This document shows, piece after piece, positions 54,274-63,929 of a stretch of 64,000 bases of DNA. Position 1 is the first letter of the stretch. Every line of letters starts with the position of its first letter. The notes below the pieces were generated by a model that was not told where the DNA came from, made no database searches, and saw only the letters and a list, made by a program, of their open reading frames with translations. Position numbers and translations under genes: made by a program. Origin of the DNA: Algorimicrobium hallyeonense (GTDB lineage: Bacteria > Bacteroidota > Bacteroidia > Flavobacteriales > Flavobacteriaceae); assembly GCF_042657385.1 (NCBI RefSeq), contig NZ_JBHSLA010000005.1:193890-257889 (forward strand), in the 5' to 3' direction.

Positions 54274-55170
54274 TTATTGACCTATTGTGAAGTTAACTTC
54301 AACAAATCCTACTTGCGCTGCTGGCGCATTGCTATCTGGCCGCCATTTGTGAGATAAAGCTATTTTTTTTGCTGGCTCCAGAAGACATTTAGCCGTATTA
54401 TTCGTGCCTTTAACGCCTGGATTGGCTTCTATGACATTACCTTCTCGGTTTACCACTATGCGAACTACAACCCTTCCAGACTCATTACAATCTTGATTTA
54501 ATTTTTGATACGTTGCCTTTCCTCGTCCGTTTAAACCATAGCCTACACCTCCGCTACCAGAACCTGGATTGCCAAAATAGCTGGTGGCATACGGATTGCC
54601 ATCCAATTGGCCTTTATCACCCGGTTTGTTGTCATCCCCTTCGCCACCAGATGTGGTGCCTTCCGATTTACTTACGCCTCCAATTAAAGCGTCTAGCTTT
54701 TTCTTTTTAGCCTCTTTCTCTGCCTGCTCTTTCGCTTTTTGTTCGGCTTCCGCTTTTGCCTTGGCATCCGCTTCTGCTTGCGCTTTTGCTTTTGCATCTG
54801 CAATTTTTTTCGCTTTAGCGTCGGCTTGTTTTTTCTTTTCTATTGCTAATGCTTCTTCGTTATTCTGTGTGATAACATCTTCCGCTTTTGTTTTTTCAGC
54901 AGCAGCCGCTTCTGGTTTTGTTTCTTGAGGTTTTGTTACCGCTTCTTCCGGAGGACGCTCTATGTTTTTTGGTTCGGATTTAACAGGTTCTTTTGGCTGT
55001 ACGTTTCCGCTGCCAACATCTGAATTCCCAAAATTAACAGCTACGCCATATTCTTCCGGTGGATCCATATATGGAGGCCCCACTACAAACAACAGCAATA
55101 CCAAAATAACGATTATTAAAGTCGTAATCTTGGCAGAATTCCGTTCGTGTTTGGTCTCTAAATATTTCAT
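54274..55170 (-). CDS. tonB: TonB-type energy transducer
   Basis: The 298-residue protein has one N-terminal membrane helix (TLIIVILVLLLFVVGPPY), a proline/glutamate stretch (PPEEAVTKPQETKPEAAA), a Lys/Ala-rich coiled coil (about 100-160, KAKKIADAKAKAQAEADA) and a C-terminal TonB domain (GRVVVRIVVNREGNVIEA, GFVEVNFTIGQ). It carries the proton-gradient energy from ExbB/ExbD to outer-membrane receptors. It lies between exbD and folC in the same direction, with 16 and 3 base gaps. Confidence 0.9.
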   Translation of the reverse strand: MKYLETKHERNSAKITTLIIVILVLLLFVVGPPYMDPPEEYGVAVNFGNSDVGSGNVQPKEPVKSEPKNIERPPEEAVTKPQETKPEAAAAEKTKAEDVITQNNEEALAIEKKKQADAKAKKIADAKAKAQAEADAKAKAEAEQKAKEQAEKEAKKKKLDALIGGVSKSEGTTSGGEGDDNKPGDKGQLDGNPYATSYFGNPGSGSGGVGYGLNGRGKATYQKLNQDCNESGRVVVRIVVNREGNVIEANPGVKGTNNTAKCLLEPAKKIALSHKWRPDSNAPAAQVGFVEVNFTIGQ

Positions 55171-55186
55171 GGGTAGATGTGCCGTT

Positions 55187-55579
55187 TTAATTTGGCTTAA
55201 CTGCTAAAATGACTTTAATTTTATTTCTATTCGCTATATCCATTACTTTAACCACATTATCAACAGGTACTGATTTTTCAGCACGCAATACAACCGTTGG
55301 TTTTTCTTGACTGGATAAAGCGGTTAAAAGTTCACCTTCCAACATACTTTCACCTACTAATTTTTGATCTACATAATAGCGCAAATCTTTAGTAATACTA
55401 ACAGCTACAGATTTTTTATTCTCTGTTTTTCCACTGGCATTTGGTAGTAAAATATCAATAGCACTTGTTGTTACCAAGGTAGAAGCTATCATAAAAAATA
55501 TAAGTAAAAGAAAGACAATATCCGTCATAGACGACATATTGAATTCGGGCGTTACTTTATTTCTTCCGCGTATATTCAT
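55187..55579 (-). CDS. exbD: Biopolymer transport protein ExbD
   Basis: ExbD is the small partner of ExbB. The 130 residues have a single helix with the conserved Asp (MTDIVFLLLIFFMIASTLV) that carries the proton path, then a periplasmic domain with the KENKKSVAVSIT-type strand (ENKKSVAVSITKD). It starts 1 base after exbB and is followed by tonB. Confidence 0.93.
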   Translation of the reverse strand: MNIRGRNKVTPEFNMSSMTDIVFLLLIFFMIASTLVTTSAIDILLPNASGKTENKKSVAVSITKDLRYYVDQKLVGESMLEGELLTALSSQEKPTVVLRAEKSVPVDNVVKVMDIANRNKIKVILAVKPN

Positions 55580-55580
55580 A

Positions 55581-56282
55581 TTAAATAGGTTCGTTTAAAT
55601 GATCTAAAAATTCTAAAGAATTTGCTTCCATTTGATACACCACCTTATTTGTTTTTACTACTAAATGGTTATACGTGATATAAGCTATAATACCGACAAT
55701 TAAACCAGCAACAGTTGTCGTCATAGCTGTATATAAACCACTGGCAAGCACATCCATTTGAATGGTTCCGCCAGCATTAGCTAGTTCAAAAATAGCTAAA
55801 ATCATACCGACTACGGTTCCAAGGAAACCAATCATAGGCGCTGCACCAGAAATGGTTGCTAGGATACTAACATTTTTTTCTAATCCGTAAATTTCTAACC
55901 GACCAGCATTTTCAATAGCGGTATTAATATCTTCAAGTGGTTTGCCAATTCTAGTAATTCCTTTATTTATTAATCTAGAAACAGGTGTGTTGACTTGTGC
56001 ACACAAAATTTGTGCCGCTTCAATTTTACCATTACTTACATGATCCTTTATCTGATTCATGAAATTACTGTCAATTTGTGATGCCGCTTTGATAGCAAAT
56101 AAACGTTCAAAATAAATATAGCAAGCAACTATTAAGAGAACAAAAAGTATGGCTATTATAATTTGACCTGCCATGCCTCCACTACTTATTAATTCAATAA
56201 TGGAGAGTGTTTTTTCAACTGATTCGCCATCTGGAACTATTTCAGCTCCTTCTTGAGGACTTTGTATAAATGTATTTATCAT
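55581..56282 (-). CDS. exbB: Biopolymer transport protein ExbB (MotA/TolQ/ExbB family)
   Basis: The 233-residue protein has three membrane helices (GQIIIAILFVLLIVACYIYF, ATISGAAPMIGFLGTVVGMIL, TTTVAGLIVGIIAYITYNHL) with the GTVVGM hallmark. It forms the proton-driven motor with ExbD and TonB. A -7 box TAATTTTG lies upstream (56323-56330). The gene order exbB-exbD-tonB-folC fits one transcript. Confidence 0.93.
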   Translation of the reverse strand: MINTFIQSPQEGAEIVPDGESVEKTLSIIELISSGGMAGQIIIAILFVLLIVACYIYFERLFAIKAASQIDSNFMNQIKDHVSNGKIEAAQILCAQVNTPVSRLINKGITRIGKPLEDINTAIENAGRLEIYGLEKNVSILATISGAAPMIGFLGTVVGMILAIFELANAGGTIQMDVLASGLYTAMTTTVAGLIVGIIAYITYNHLVVKTNKVVYQMEANSLEFLDHLNEPI

Positions 56283-56322
56283 AGGATTTGTGACTATAAT
56301 ATTATTAACGTTTTAAATGATA

Positions 56323-56330
56323 CAAAATTA
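56323..56330 (-). promoter_or_regulatory. -7 box of the exbB-exbD-tonB-folC group
   Basis: The minus strand reads TAATTTTG, 41 bases before the exbB ATG, immediately after the end of nhaD. Confidence 0.4.
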
Positions 56331-56332
56331 TA

Positions 56333-57727
56333 TTAGAAAATGGTTCTGGTAAACATAAAGGCAATTGCACCAACTAAAAACCCAACTAGCGCTAACCAAC
56401 CAATATTTTTAAGGTACCAGAAAAAATCAATTTTTTCCATTCCCATAGCTACCACACCTGCTGCTGAACCTATTATTAACATACTTCCACCTGTACCGGC
56501 AGCATAGGCTATAAAATGCCAAAGTTCATTATCAATTGGTTCTGAAAACATACCTAAACTAGCCGCAACTAAAGGAACATTGTCAATAACTGCCGATCCA
56601 ACACCCATTAATAATACTACCAAATCTGAAACGCCTTCGTGGTGTAACTCTGTACCCAACATAGGCATATTTTCCTGTAAGGTGGATGCAAAGCCAAATA
56701 ATATTCCCAGCGATTCTAAAGCGGCAACTGCCATTAAAATTCCTAAAAAGAAAAGGATACTTGGCAACTCAATTTTAGATAATGCTTTATGAACTGGGCT
56801 ATGATGGCCAACATGATCTGCATTTACATCTGTATCAAAAGACATGGCAAATTTTCTATTACTAAAAACCTCCGCAAAAATAGCAACAAAAGCCAAGGCT
56901 AACATCATACCAACATAAGGCGGTAAATGCGTGACCGTTTTAAAGATAGGAACGGAAACAATACCACCTAAACCTAAATATAACATAGTTGCACTGTGCT
57001 CACTTTTTGGCGCATCATCTTCTGAATCAGGATTGTCAATTTTCCCCTTAAATGCTGGTAAAAATGACGCTATAAATACTGGTATTAACATACATAATAA
57101 TGAGGGAACAAATAAGTAAACAAATAAATGTCCCGTGGTTACTTTTTTACCAATCCATAACATGGTTGTGGTAACATCACCAATTGGAGACCACGCTCCA
57201 CCAGCATTGGCAGCTATGATAATTAAACCCGCATACCAAATCCTCACGTCCCGATCAAAAATTAATTTTTGTAGAATAGAAATTAAAACAATTGTAGCGG
57301 TTAAATTATCTATAATTGCCGATAAGAAAAAAGCTAAAAAGGCAAATATCCATAGAATTCGCCCTTTACTTTTCGTTTTAATAAAACCTTTTATAGTAGC
57401 AAAACCATCAAAATAATCTATAATTTCAACAATGGTCATGGCTCCTAATAGAAACACTAATATTTCTGATGTTTTACCTAAATGATGCAATAGTGTTTCT
57501 TCCATTAAGTGCACCCTATCTTCATGGTTTAACAAACCTAAATTGTCTACCAAAGCATGTTTTGCAGAGTCAAACCATTGGGTAAAATCATCAACGCCAA
57601 TTGCAATAATGGCCCAACAAATAGCCATCATAACCAAAGCGGGGATCAGCTTATCAATTTTCAAATTGTGCTCTAGTGTAATAGCTAAATACCCTAAAAC
57701 AAATACAATAATAATTATTGCTTCCAT
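56333..57727 (-). CDS. nhaD: Na+/H+ antiporter, NhaD type
   Basis: NhaD antiporters exchange sodium for protons and keep the cytoplasm at low salt. The 464-residue protein has about 12 membrane helices with the ion-transport segments IIDNLTATIVLISIL and NAGGAWSPIGDVTTTMLWIGK (both with acidic residues in helices) and a second NVPLVAASLGMF. A His-rich linker is present (DVNADHVGHHSPVHK). The antiporter fits life in saline water. It lies between the dehydrogenase and exbB on one strand. Confidence 0.93.
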   Translation of the reverse strand: MEAIIIIVFVLGYLAITLEHNLKIDKLIPALVMMAICWAIIAIGVDDFTQWFDSAKHALVDNLGLLNHEDRVHLMEETLLHHLGKTSEILVFLLGAMTIVEIIDYFDGFATIKGFIKTKSKGRILWIFAFLAFFLSAIIDNLTATIVLISILQKLIFDRDVRIWYAGLIIIAANAGGAWSPIGDVTTTMLWIGKKVTTGHLFVYLFVPSLLCMLIPVFIASFLPAFKGKIDNPDSEDDAPKSEHSATMLYLGLGGIVSVPIFKTVTHLPPYVGMMLALAFVAIFAEVFSNRKFAMSFDTDVNADHVGHHSPVHKALSKIELPSILFFLGILMAVAALESLGILFGFASTLQENMPMLGTELHHEGVSDLVVLLMGVGSAVIDNVPLVAASLGMFSEPIDNELWHFIAYAAGTGGSMLIIGSAAGVVAMGMEKIDFFWYLKNIGWLALVGFLVGAIAFMFTRTIF

Positions 57728-57739
57728 AAAATTATCTAA

Positions 57740-58966
57740 TTATACTAATTGCCCTAATGCGATTTCGAAGGCAGTTTTACTTAATTCTTTTTTTGAACTA
57801 TTTGCATTATAAACATTTTGCAAAGCCCTCTTTATCGTATCTGAAGTGTCTTGAAAAATAGACTCATCGCTCATTTCAACACTACTTTCCATTAGATAGG
57901 CAAATACTCGTGCCATTCCACAATTGGAAATGAAATCTGGTATTAAGCTTATGCGCTCATCGGTATGTTCCATAATTGGTCCGAAGAAAATTTCTTTATC
58001 GGCAAAAGGTACATTAGCACCGCAAGAAATAACTTCCAAGCCACTTTCAATCATGGTGTCAATTTGGTCTTGGGTAATTAGGCGCGATGCCGCACATGGT
58101 AGGAATACCTCTGTTTCCAATCCCCAAACTTTTTCATTCATTTCTTGGAATGGAATTAAATTCTCACCACCTAGTGTATTTCCTTTTTTATTCAGGTATA
58201 GATCTGTAATTTCTTCAAACGAAAATCCATCTTTATTAATCACGCCACCAGCAATATCCATAATACCAACAACTTTAGCGCCCATTTTAGATATATAGAA
58301 AGCAGCAGCTGCTCCTACGTTTCCAAAACCTTGGACAACAACGCGCTTTCCTTTTACAGTCCCACCAAAAATATCGTAATAATGTTTAACGGCTTGTGCA
58401 ACACCAAAGCCCGTAATCATGTCGGCAACAGTATATTTACGTTTTACACTAGGTGAATATTCTGAACTTTCTATGGCTTTAATAACACCGTGGCGCAATT
58501 GCCCAATACGGTTAATTTTATCGCCTGGTGTTGGTTTAAAATGTCCTTCAAAAACACCCTCTTGCGGATGCCAAAGTCCTGTTTGTTCCGTCATAGGTAT
58601 TACCTCATGACTCTCATCAACATTTAAATCGCCACCCGTTCCATAATAACTTTTTAACAATGGAGAAACCGCTTTAAACCAGCGCTCCAACACACCTTTT
58701 TTTCGTGGATCATTGGGATCAAAGTTTATTCCAGATTTAGCACCACCAATGGCTGGTCCTGAAACTGTAAACTTTATTTCCATGGTTTTAGCTAATGATA
58801 AGACTTCATTGACATCCAATCCTTTTCGCATGCGGGTTCCACCACCAGCAGCTCCGCCGCGAAGGGAGCTTATTACGGTCCAGCCTTCAGCTTCTGTTTC
58901 TGGATCTTTCCAATTGAATACAATTTCCGGTTGCTTATTCTCGTACTTTTGAAGTAAGTCTTTCAT
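57740..58966 (-). CDS. Glu/Leu/Phe/Val dehydrogenase
   Basis: This amino-acid dehydrogenase deaminates an amino acid to a 2-oxo acid with NAD(P). The 408-residue protein has GGGTRMRKGLDVNEVLSLAKTMEIKF (core SLAKTMEIKF), the catalytic Lys in GGAKSGINFDP, GTGGDLNVDESHEV, and the cofactor motif VQGFGNVGAAAAFY. Which amino acid it uses is not visible; the name is for the family. A -7 box TATATTTG lies 46 bases upstream. Confidence 0.9.
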   Translation of the reverse strand: MKDLLQKYENKQPEIVFNWKDPETEAEGWTVISSLRGGAAGGGTRMRKGLDVNEVLSLAKTMEIKFTVSGPAIGGAKSGINFDPNDPRKKGVLERWFKAVSPLLKSYYGTGGDLNVDESHEVIPMTEQTGLWHPQEGVFEGHFKPTPGDKINRIGQLRHGVIKAIESSEYSPSVKRKYTVADMITGFGVAQAVKHYYDIFGGTVKGKRVVVQGFGNVGAAAAFYISKMGAKVVGIMDIAGGVINKDGFSFEEITDLYLNKKGNTLGGENLIPFQEMNEKVWGLETEVFLPCAASRLITQDQIDTMIESGLEVISCGANVPFADKEIFFGPIMEHTDERISLIPDFISNCGMARVFAYLMESSVEMSDESIFQDTSDTIKRALQNVYNANSSKKELSKTAFEIALGQLV

Positions 58967-59011
58967 TATAGTTTCATTATTATTTTAAATCCAATAGTTG
59001 TTATTCTTCAA

Positions 59012-59019
59012 CAAATATA
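59012..59019 (-). promoter_or_regulatory. -7 box of the Glu/Leu/Phe/Val dehydrogenase
   Basis: The minus strand reads TATATTTG, a full match, 46 bases before the ATG. No clear -33 element. Confidence 0.45.
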
Positions 59020-59058
59020 AAAAACAAAAAATCGGTAAATATCAATTTTCCAATAATT

Positions 59059-60114
59059 TTAAGGTTGAAACGTTCTTCCTGAACTATGATCCATTTTTGC
59101 GCCTGTTACACTTGCTAAACAATTCACTTCATTTCGCTGTTTTAACACACCTAACAGACTGAAGATTAACGCCTCTTTATAGTTAACTAATTTTGAATTG
59201 GGTATAACGAGTTCCGCTTTTGTCTGTGTTTTTATTTCTTCAATTAGAAAGGAATTATAAGCGCCACCTCCAGTTATTAAAGTTTTGCCATTTTTTATTT
59301 GATGCCCTATTTGAATGGCGATATGTGCAACAAACGTTCGTAAAATATCCTTAATGGGAATTTCAAAAGCATTAATCCTTGGAAAAATAAATTTATCAAC
59401 CCATTCTAAACCCAATGATTTTGGATGCGATTTTTTATAAAACTCCAAACTATTTAAGTTTTTTAAAAGCGCTAAATTAACCTGTCCTGACGCCGCTATT
59501 TTACCAGAATCATCAAAATCTAATCCTAAAGATGCCACGTAATGATTAAGGACAATATTTGCTGGGCAAATATCGTAGGCAATGCGGTTCCCGTTATCTT
59601 CGGTTGAAATATTAGCAAAACCACCTAGATTTAAACAATAATCAAAATCTGAAAAAAGTAATTTATCGCCAATTGGCACTAAAGGTGCACCTTGACCTCC
59701 TAGTTGGACATCTTGAACTCTAAAATCGCAAACCACGGTTTGCTGCGTTAAATGGGCCAGTATTTGTTTATTCCCGATTTGTAAAGTAAAGCCCTTTTCT
59801 GGTTCATGTAAAGCTGTATGCCCATGTGAACTGATAAAATCTAAACTAGCAATCTGATGTTTTGTTACAAATGTATTTATAACGGAAGCAAGATACGCCG
59901 TATAATTTTGATCTATTATTTCTAAATTATCTTTAGAAAGGCCAACCAAGTTTTTAAGTTTTAAGAACCAGCAATGGGGATATGGAATGGTTTCGCATTC
60001 TAAAAATGTATACTGCCATTTTTCATTAAACGTGAATTTAATATGAGCTATATCAACACCGTCTAACGATGTTCCAGACATAATACCTAACACATTATAG
60101 GAAGATTTTATCAT
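59059..60114 (-). CDS. anmK: Anhydro-N-acetylmuramic acid kinase
   Basis: AnmK phosphorylates and opens 1,6-anhydro-MurNAc during peptidoglycan recycling. The 351 residues have GIMSGTSLDGVDIAHI at the N-terminus (ATPase sugar-kinase fold), HGHTALHEP, LGGQGAPLVPIGDKLLF, LNLGGFANIS and the nucleotide motif LITGGGAYNSFLI. Length normal. The gene is divergent from the acyl-CoA dehydrogenase; the latter's promoter lies just upstream of this start. Confidence 0.94.
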   Translation of the reverse strand: MIKSSYNVLGIMSGTSLDGVDIAHIKFTFNEKWQYTFLECETIPYPHCWFLKLKNLVGLSKDNLEIIDQNYTAYLASVINTFVTKHQIASLDFISSHGHTALHEPEKGFTLQIGNKQILAHLTQQTVVCDFRVQDVQLGGQGAPLVPIGDKLLFSDFDYCLNLGGFANISTEDNGNRIAYDICPANIVLNHYVASLGLDFDDSGKIAASGQVNLALLKNLNSLEFYKKSHPKSLGLEWVDKFIFPRINAFEIPIKDILRTFVAHIAIQIGHQIKNGKTLITGGGAYNSFLIEEIKTQTKAELVIPNSKLVNYKEALIFSLLGVLKQRNEVNCLASVTGAKMDHSSGRTFQP

Positions 60115-60138
60115 ATCGCGTAAAAATACTAATCATTA

Positions 60139-60169
60139 TTGAAAAAATGTTCCTAAAACCTTATCTTTG
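60139..60169 (+). promoter_or_regulatory. Promoter of the acyl-CoA dehydrogenase
   Basis: TTG (60139-60141) and TATCTTTG (60162-60169) are 20 bases apart, a near-perfect Bacteroidota promoter, 37 bases before the preferred ATG. Confidence 0.65.
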
Positions 60170-60206
60170 CATTCATTTTTTATCAATTCAACAACAACAA
60201 TTTATT

Positions 60207-61349
60207 ATGGATTTTAATCTTACCGAAGAACATATGATGATTCGCGACGCAGCGCGCGATTTTGCTCAAACAGAATTATTACCTGGCGTTATAGAGCGTG
60301 ATAACAAACAAGAGTTTCCTCAAGATTTAGTAAAAAAAATGGGCGAACTTGGTTTTATGGGTATTATGGTTGATCCTAAATATGGCGGAAGCGGTATGGA
60401 TGCCATTTCCTATGTATTAATAATGGAGGAACTTTCAAAAATTGATGCGTCAGCTTCTGTTATTGTTTCGGTAAATAACTCATTAGTATGCTATGGACTT
60501 GAATCTTATGGTAGTGAGGAACAAAAACAAAAATACTTAACAAAATTAGCGACTGGTGAATTTGTAGGCGCATTTTGTTTAAGTGAACCTGAAGCTGGTA
60601 GTGATGCAACATCACAAAAAACCACTGCAATTGACAAAGGCGATCATTATGTTTTAAATGGTACTAAAAACTGGATTACAAGTGGAGGTCGTGCTGATGT
60701 GTATTTAGTCATTGCACAAACGGATAAAGATAAAGGACACCACGGTATCAATGCTTTTATAGTTGAAAAAGGGATGCCTGGATTTGATGTTGGACCCAAG
60801 GAAGATAAATTAGGGATTCGCGGAAGTGACACCCATACCTTGCAATTTAATGATGTAAAGGTGCCTAAAGAAAATAGAATTGGCGCGGATGGTTTCGGTT
60901 TTAAATTCGCCATGAAGACGTTATCTGGTGGACGAATTGGAATTGCTGCTCAAGCATTAGGGATTGCGTCAGGCGCTTATGAATTAGCGAAGAAATACAG
61001 TAAGGAACGTAAGGCATTTGGTACTGAAATCTGCAATCATCAAGCCATTGCTTTTAAAATTGCTGATATGGCCACCGAGATTGAAGCGGCTCGTATGTTA
61101 GTTATGAAAGCAGCTTGGGATAAAGATCAAGGTAATAATTACGACATGTCTAGTGCTATGGCGAAGCTATACGCAAGCAAAGTAGCTATGGACACAACGG
61201 TGGAAGCTGTTCAGGTTCACGGTGGAAATGGTTTTGTTAAAGAATACCATGTTGAGCGTTTAATGCGAGATGCCAAAATTACACAGATTTATGAAGGAAC
61301 TTCAGAAATACAAAAAATAGTTATTTCTAGAGGTGTGTTAAGAGATTAA
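60207..61349 (+). CDS. Acyl-CoA dehydrogenase
   Basis: This FAD enzyme oxidises acyl-CoA in fatty-acid or branched-chain breakdown. The protein is 380 residues from MDFNLTEEHMMIRDAARDF. Signatures are FVGAFCLSEPEAGSDATS, WITSGGRADVYLVIA, the flavin/substrate region GGRIGIAAQALGIASGAYELA and QVHGGNGFVKEYHVERLMRDA, with the catalytic Glu in YEGTSEIQKIV. The frame opens at 60147, but that part overlaps the promoter, so the ATG at 60207 is used. Substrate chain is not visible. Confidence 0.92.
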   Translation: MDFNLTEEHMMIRDAARDFAQTELLPGVIERDNKQEFPQDLVKKMGELGFMGIMVDPKYGGSGMDAISYVLIMEELSKIDASASVIVSVNNSLVCYGLESYGSEEQKQKYLTKLATGEFVGAFCLSEPEAGSDATSQKTTAIDKGDHYVLNGTKNWITSGGRADVYLVIAQTDKDKGHHGINAFIVEKGMPGFDVGPKEDKLGIRGSDTHTLQFNDVKVPKENRIGADGFGFKFAMKTLSGGRIGIAAQALGIASGAYELAKKYSKERKAFGTEICNHQAIAFKIADMATEIEAARMLVMKAAWDKDQGNNYDMSSAMAKLYASKVAMDTTVEAVQVHGGNGFVKEYHVERLMRDAKITQIYEGTSEIQKIVISRGVLRD

Positions 61350-61372
61350 TTTTTATTAAAATATCTACATAT

Positions 61373-61401
61373 AAATCCCAATGTAACTATTGGGATTTTT
61401 T
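61373..61401. terminator. Bidirectional terminator between the acyl-CoA dehydrogenase and helicase genes
   Basis: AAATCCCAAT pairs with ATTGGGATTT around a GTAACT-type loop and is followed by T residues; the two genes converge here. Confidence 0.85.
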
Positions 61402-63833
61402 TATTTAAGAGATTCTAAAACCAAGCGTATCTCTCCATACGTGAACTTGTCATCCAATTGATGTTTTAAATCTGAAAGGTTTTCAAACTTATACTTTGGA
61501 ATTAATTTTTGTAATTCATTATAATGTTCCACAGACATTAAATCTGTCGGCTTTATTTCTCCCGATGGAATAAAGCTAACTAAATGACCGAAAATAGTGT
61601 TTTCATTTAATGCACGTTCATTAGCAATTTCTTCAATTGTTTTACCAGATTTAAAAAGATTTAAAGACTGAAGTTTCGTATCTACTTTTTTTTCTTTCTT
61701 GTCTTTGAATTTGAAGGTTTCGGTTTGTTCTTCATAATCGATATCATTATCATCACAAAAACCTCTAATTACTTCCAGAATGGCCGCCCCATATTTTTCC
61801 ACACGAACTTTTCCCATGCCATCTATTTCCAATAATTCATTTTTGGAGGTAGGTAAGGTTTCACACATAGCATATAGCGCCTTTTGCGTAAATATTTGGT
61901 AATGGATTAAATCGTTTTCTTGAGCAATTTCATTTCTTAAAACACGTAACAATTCAAAAAGCTCCACATTGGTGGTACCATCTATAACTGTCTTTTTAAG
62001 TTTTTTAGGCTTTTCTTTGGCTAGAAAGACTGCTTTAGCTCGCAAATTTAAAAATAAAAGCGTTTTAAAACCATCTGCCAATTCCTTAAAATATAAGGTT
62101 TTAGTTTCTAATAATTCTTCAATACTATCCAAATTTTTAATCAGATCTTTTTCCAAGGCTTGGTTATCCGTTGTAAAATTAAACGTCTTAAAAGCAGGAT
62201 TTATAACAGTGTCTAATTCATTTTGAAAGTACAAAATTGCCTTTTTAAACCGTCCTTGAATTACATGACTAGTTTCTGGTAAGCTTTCTACTTTTGAAAT
62301 ATTGTTTAATTGACTATTAAAACTGGTTCCTATTTTTAAAAGATTTGTAATAGCGTTTTTAACCGTTATTAAGGGCGCTTCAATTTTACCTTCTATACTA
62401 CCGCGATTTTTATAATAAATATCTAAAATGCGATTTATAGGATATAAGAAATCATAAAAATTAAATACTTCTGACATTAAACCCAATTGAAAATGTCGTT
62501 GGGATAACTCCAATACAGTTTCATCAGGTTGATTCTCATTCGCGGATTCGTTAAACGAAATAACATGGCTATCACTAATAATCTGATTGGAAGTAATTTT
62601 ACTTTTTAAAACTAAACCTTCCAAAGATTTACAACGACTTAAAGCCACATAGGTTTGACCGTGAGCAAAAGCACCTTGGGCATCTATTATAGCTTTCTCG
62701 AAAGTTAAACCCTGGCTTTTATGAATAGTAATAGACCATGCCAAGCGCAATGGCATCTGACTAAAGGAACCAATTTTATCCTCGATTATCGCATTCGTTT
62801 CTTTATTAACCGTATAATTAATATTGTCCCAAACCTCTTGGGTGGTAACAATATTAAATTCATCTTCCGGACAGCGCACAACCACTTCATCTTTATTCAA
62901 TTTGATAATCTTACCAATTTTACCATTGAAATAACGCTTTTCTTGAGAACTATCATTCTTAATAAACATGACTTGCGCACCAACTTTTAAAGCTAGCACC
63001 TCATTATTTGGATAGGCATGTTCTGGAAATTTACCCTTAATGTCTGCCACATATAATTGGGCTTTGGCCTCTAAAGCATCCAGTTCCTTTTGGTTGGTTT
63101 CTTCTGCTCTATTATTATGGGTCGTTAATTGAATATATCCTTCATCGGGATTAGGGCTAAAATCAGGTTTATACCGTTTATTTAAAATAGCCTCACCTTC
63201 TGCCGACAAACGATTATTTCTAATTTCGTTGAGAATAGTGATAAATTCGGGATTTTCTTGTCTATAAATATGCTTTAGCTCTATTGTAATAGGCTGACAT
63301 TGCTGATAAGCATGGCTACTAAAAAAGAATCCATTCAAATAATATTTCCTCAATAATGACCACTCATGATCCTTAATTACAGGAGACAGTTGTTGTAAGT
63401 CACCAATCATTAGAACTTGGACACCGCCAAATATTTTATTCTTATTTCGGAAACGCCTTAATGTTTTATCAATTCCATCTAGTAAATCCGCTCGAACCAT
63501 ACTTATTTCATCAATAACCAATAAATCCATAGATTTAATGATATTGATTTTGGTTTTACTAAATTTTCTATTAAAACCTTGTGAAGAATTCGTGTCAGAA
63601 TCTGGTAATATAGGACCAAACGGCAATTGAAAAAAGGAATGAATGGTAACTCCTTTGGCATTAATAGCTGCTACACCAGTTGGAGCCACTACCACTGTCC
63701 GTTTAAGCGATTCATTTTTTAATTTATGAAGAAAGGTCGTTTTTCCTGTACCCGCTTTTCCCGTTAAAAAGATAGTTCTATCAGTTTCATTTACAAACTG
63801 CCAAGCAAGTTTTAATTCAGGATTTTCAGACAC
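61401..63833 (-). CDS. Pif1/RecD2-like DNA helicase with HRDC and HTH modules
   Basis: This is a superfamily 1B helicase. Motifs in order are: GKAGTGKTTF (Walker A), DLLVIDEISMVRADLLDGID (Walker B), GVQVLMIGDLQQLSPV (motif III), then the domain with HRLIKSQ-like SITIHKSQGLTFEKAIID and TYVALSRCKSLEGLVL (motifs V-VI). The C-terminal part has an HRDC-like region (IFTQKALYAMCETLPTSKNELLEIDGMGKVRVEKYG; core LPTSKNELLEIDGMGKVRVE) and a helix-turn-helix (FKSGKTIEEIANERALNENTI). The frame opens at a TTG inside the rRNA terminator (63887); the GTG at 63831-63833, giving VSENPELKL, is preferred. About 810 residues. Confidence 0.85.
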   Translation of the reverse strand: MSENPELKLAWQFVNETDRTIFLTGKAGTGKTTFLHKLKNESLKRTVVVAPTGVAAINAKGVTIHSFFQLPFGPILPDSDTNSSQGFNRKFSKTKINIIKSMDLLVIDEISMVRADLLDGIDKTLRRFRNKNKIFGGVQVLMIGDLQQLSPVIKDHEWSLLRKYYLNGFFFSSHAYQQCQPITIELKHIYRQENPEFITILNEIRNNRLSAEGEAILNKRYKPDFSPNPDEGYIQLTTHNNRAEETNQKELDALEAKAQLYVADIKGKFPEHAYPNNEVLALKVGAQVMFIKNDSSQEKRYFNGKIGKIIKLNKDEVVVRCPEDEFNIVTTQEVWDNINYTVNKETNAIIEDKIGSFSQMPLRLAWSITIHKSQGLTFEKAIIDAQGAFAHGQTYVALSRCKSLEGLVLKSKITSNQIISDSHVISFNESANENQPDETVLELSQRHFQLGLMSEVFNFYDFLYPINRILDIYYKNRGSIEGKIEAPLITVKNAITNLLKIGTSFNSQLNNISKVESLPETSHVIQGRFKKAILYFQNELDTVINPAFKTFNFTTDNQALEKDLIKNLDSIEELLETKTLYFKELADGFKTLLFLNLRAKAVFLAKEKPKKLKKTVIDGTTNVELFELLRVLRNEIAQENDLIHYQIFTQKALYAMCETLPTSKNELLEIDGMGKVRVEKYGAAILEVIRGFCDDNDIDYEEQTETFKFKDKKEKKVDTKLQSLNLFKSGKTIEEIANERALNENTIFGHLVSFIPSGEIKPTDLMSVEHYNELQKLIPKYKFENLSDLKHQLDDKFTYGEIRLVLESLK

Positions 63834-63885
63834 AAAAAATCGGTTTAATTTTAAGTAAATATACGACGTATAGACTTTATAAAAC

Positions 63886-63922
63886 AAAAAAAATCCCGAT
63901 TCAAGTATTGAATCGGGATTCT
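63886..63922 (-). terminator. Terminator of the rRNA operon
   Basis: AATCCCGATTCAA/TTGAATCGGGATT closes a GTA loop (TAC on the minus strand) and is followed by eight T on the minus strand. It is right after the 5S rRNA end. Confidence 0.9.
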
Positions 63923-63929
63923 TAAAAAA

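Noticed and set aside
54584..54928. Phe/Ala/Ser-rich plus-strand frame opposite tonB
   Set aside because: It is the antisense of the Lys/Ala coiled coil of TonB, not a gene.
63834..63887. Upstream extension of the helicase
   Set aside because: It begins with TTG inside the tail of the rRNA-operon terminator, and the extra residues do not resemble the family.
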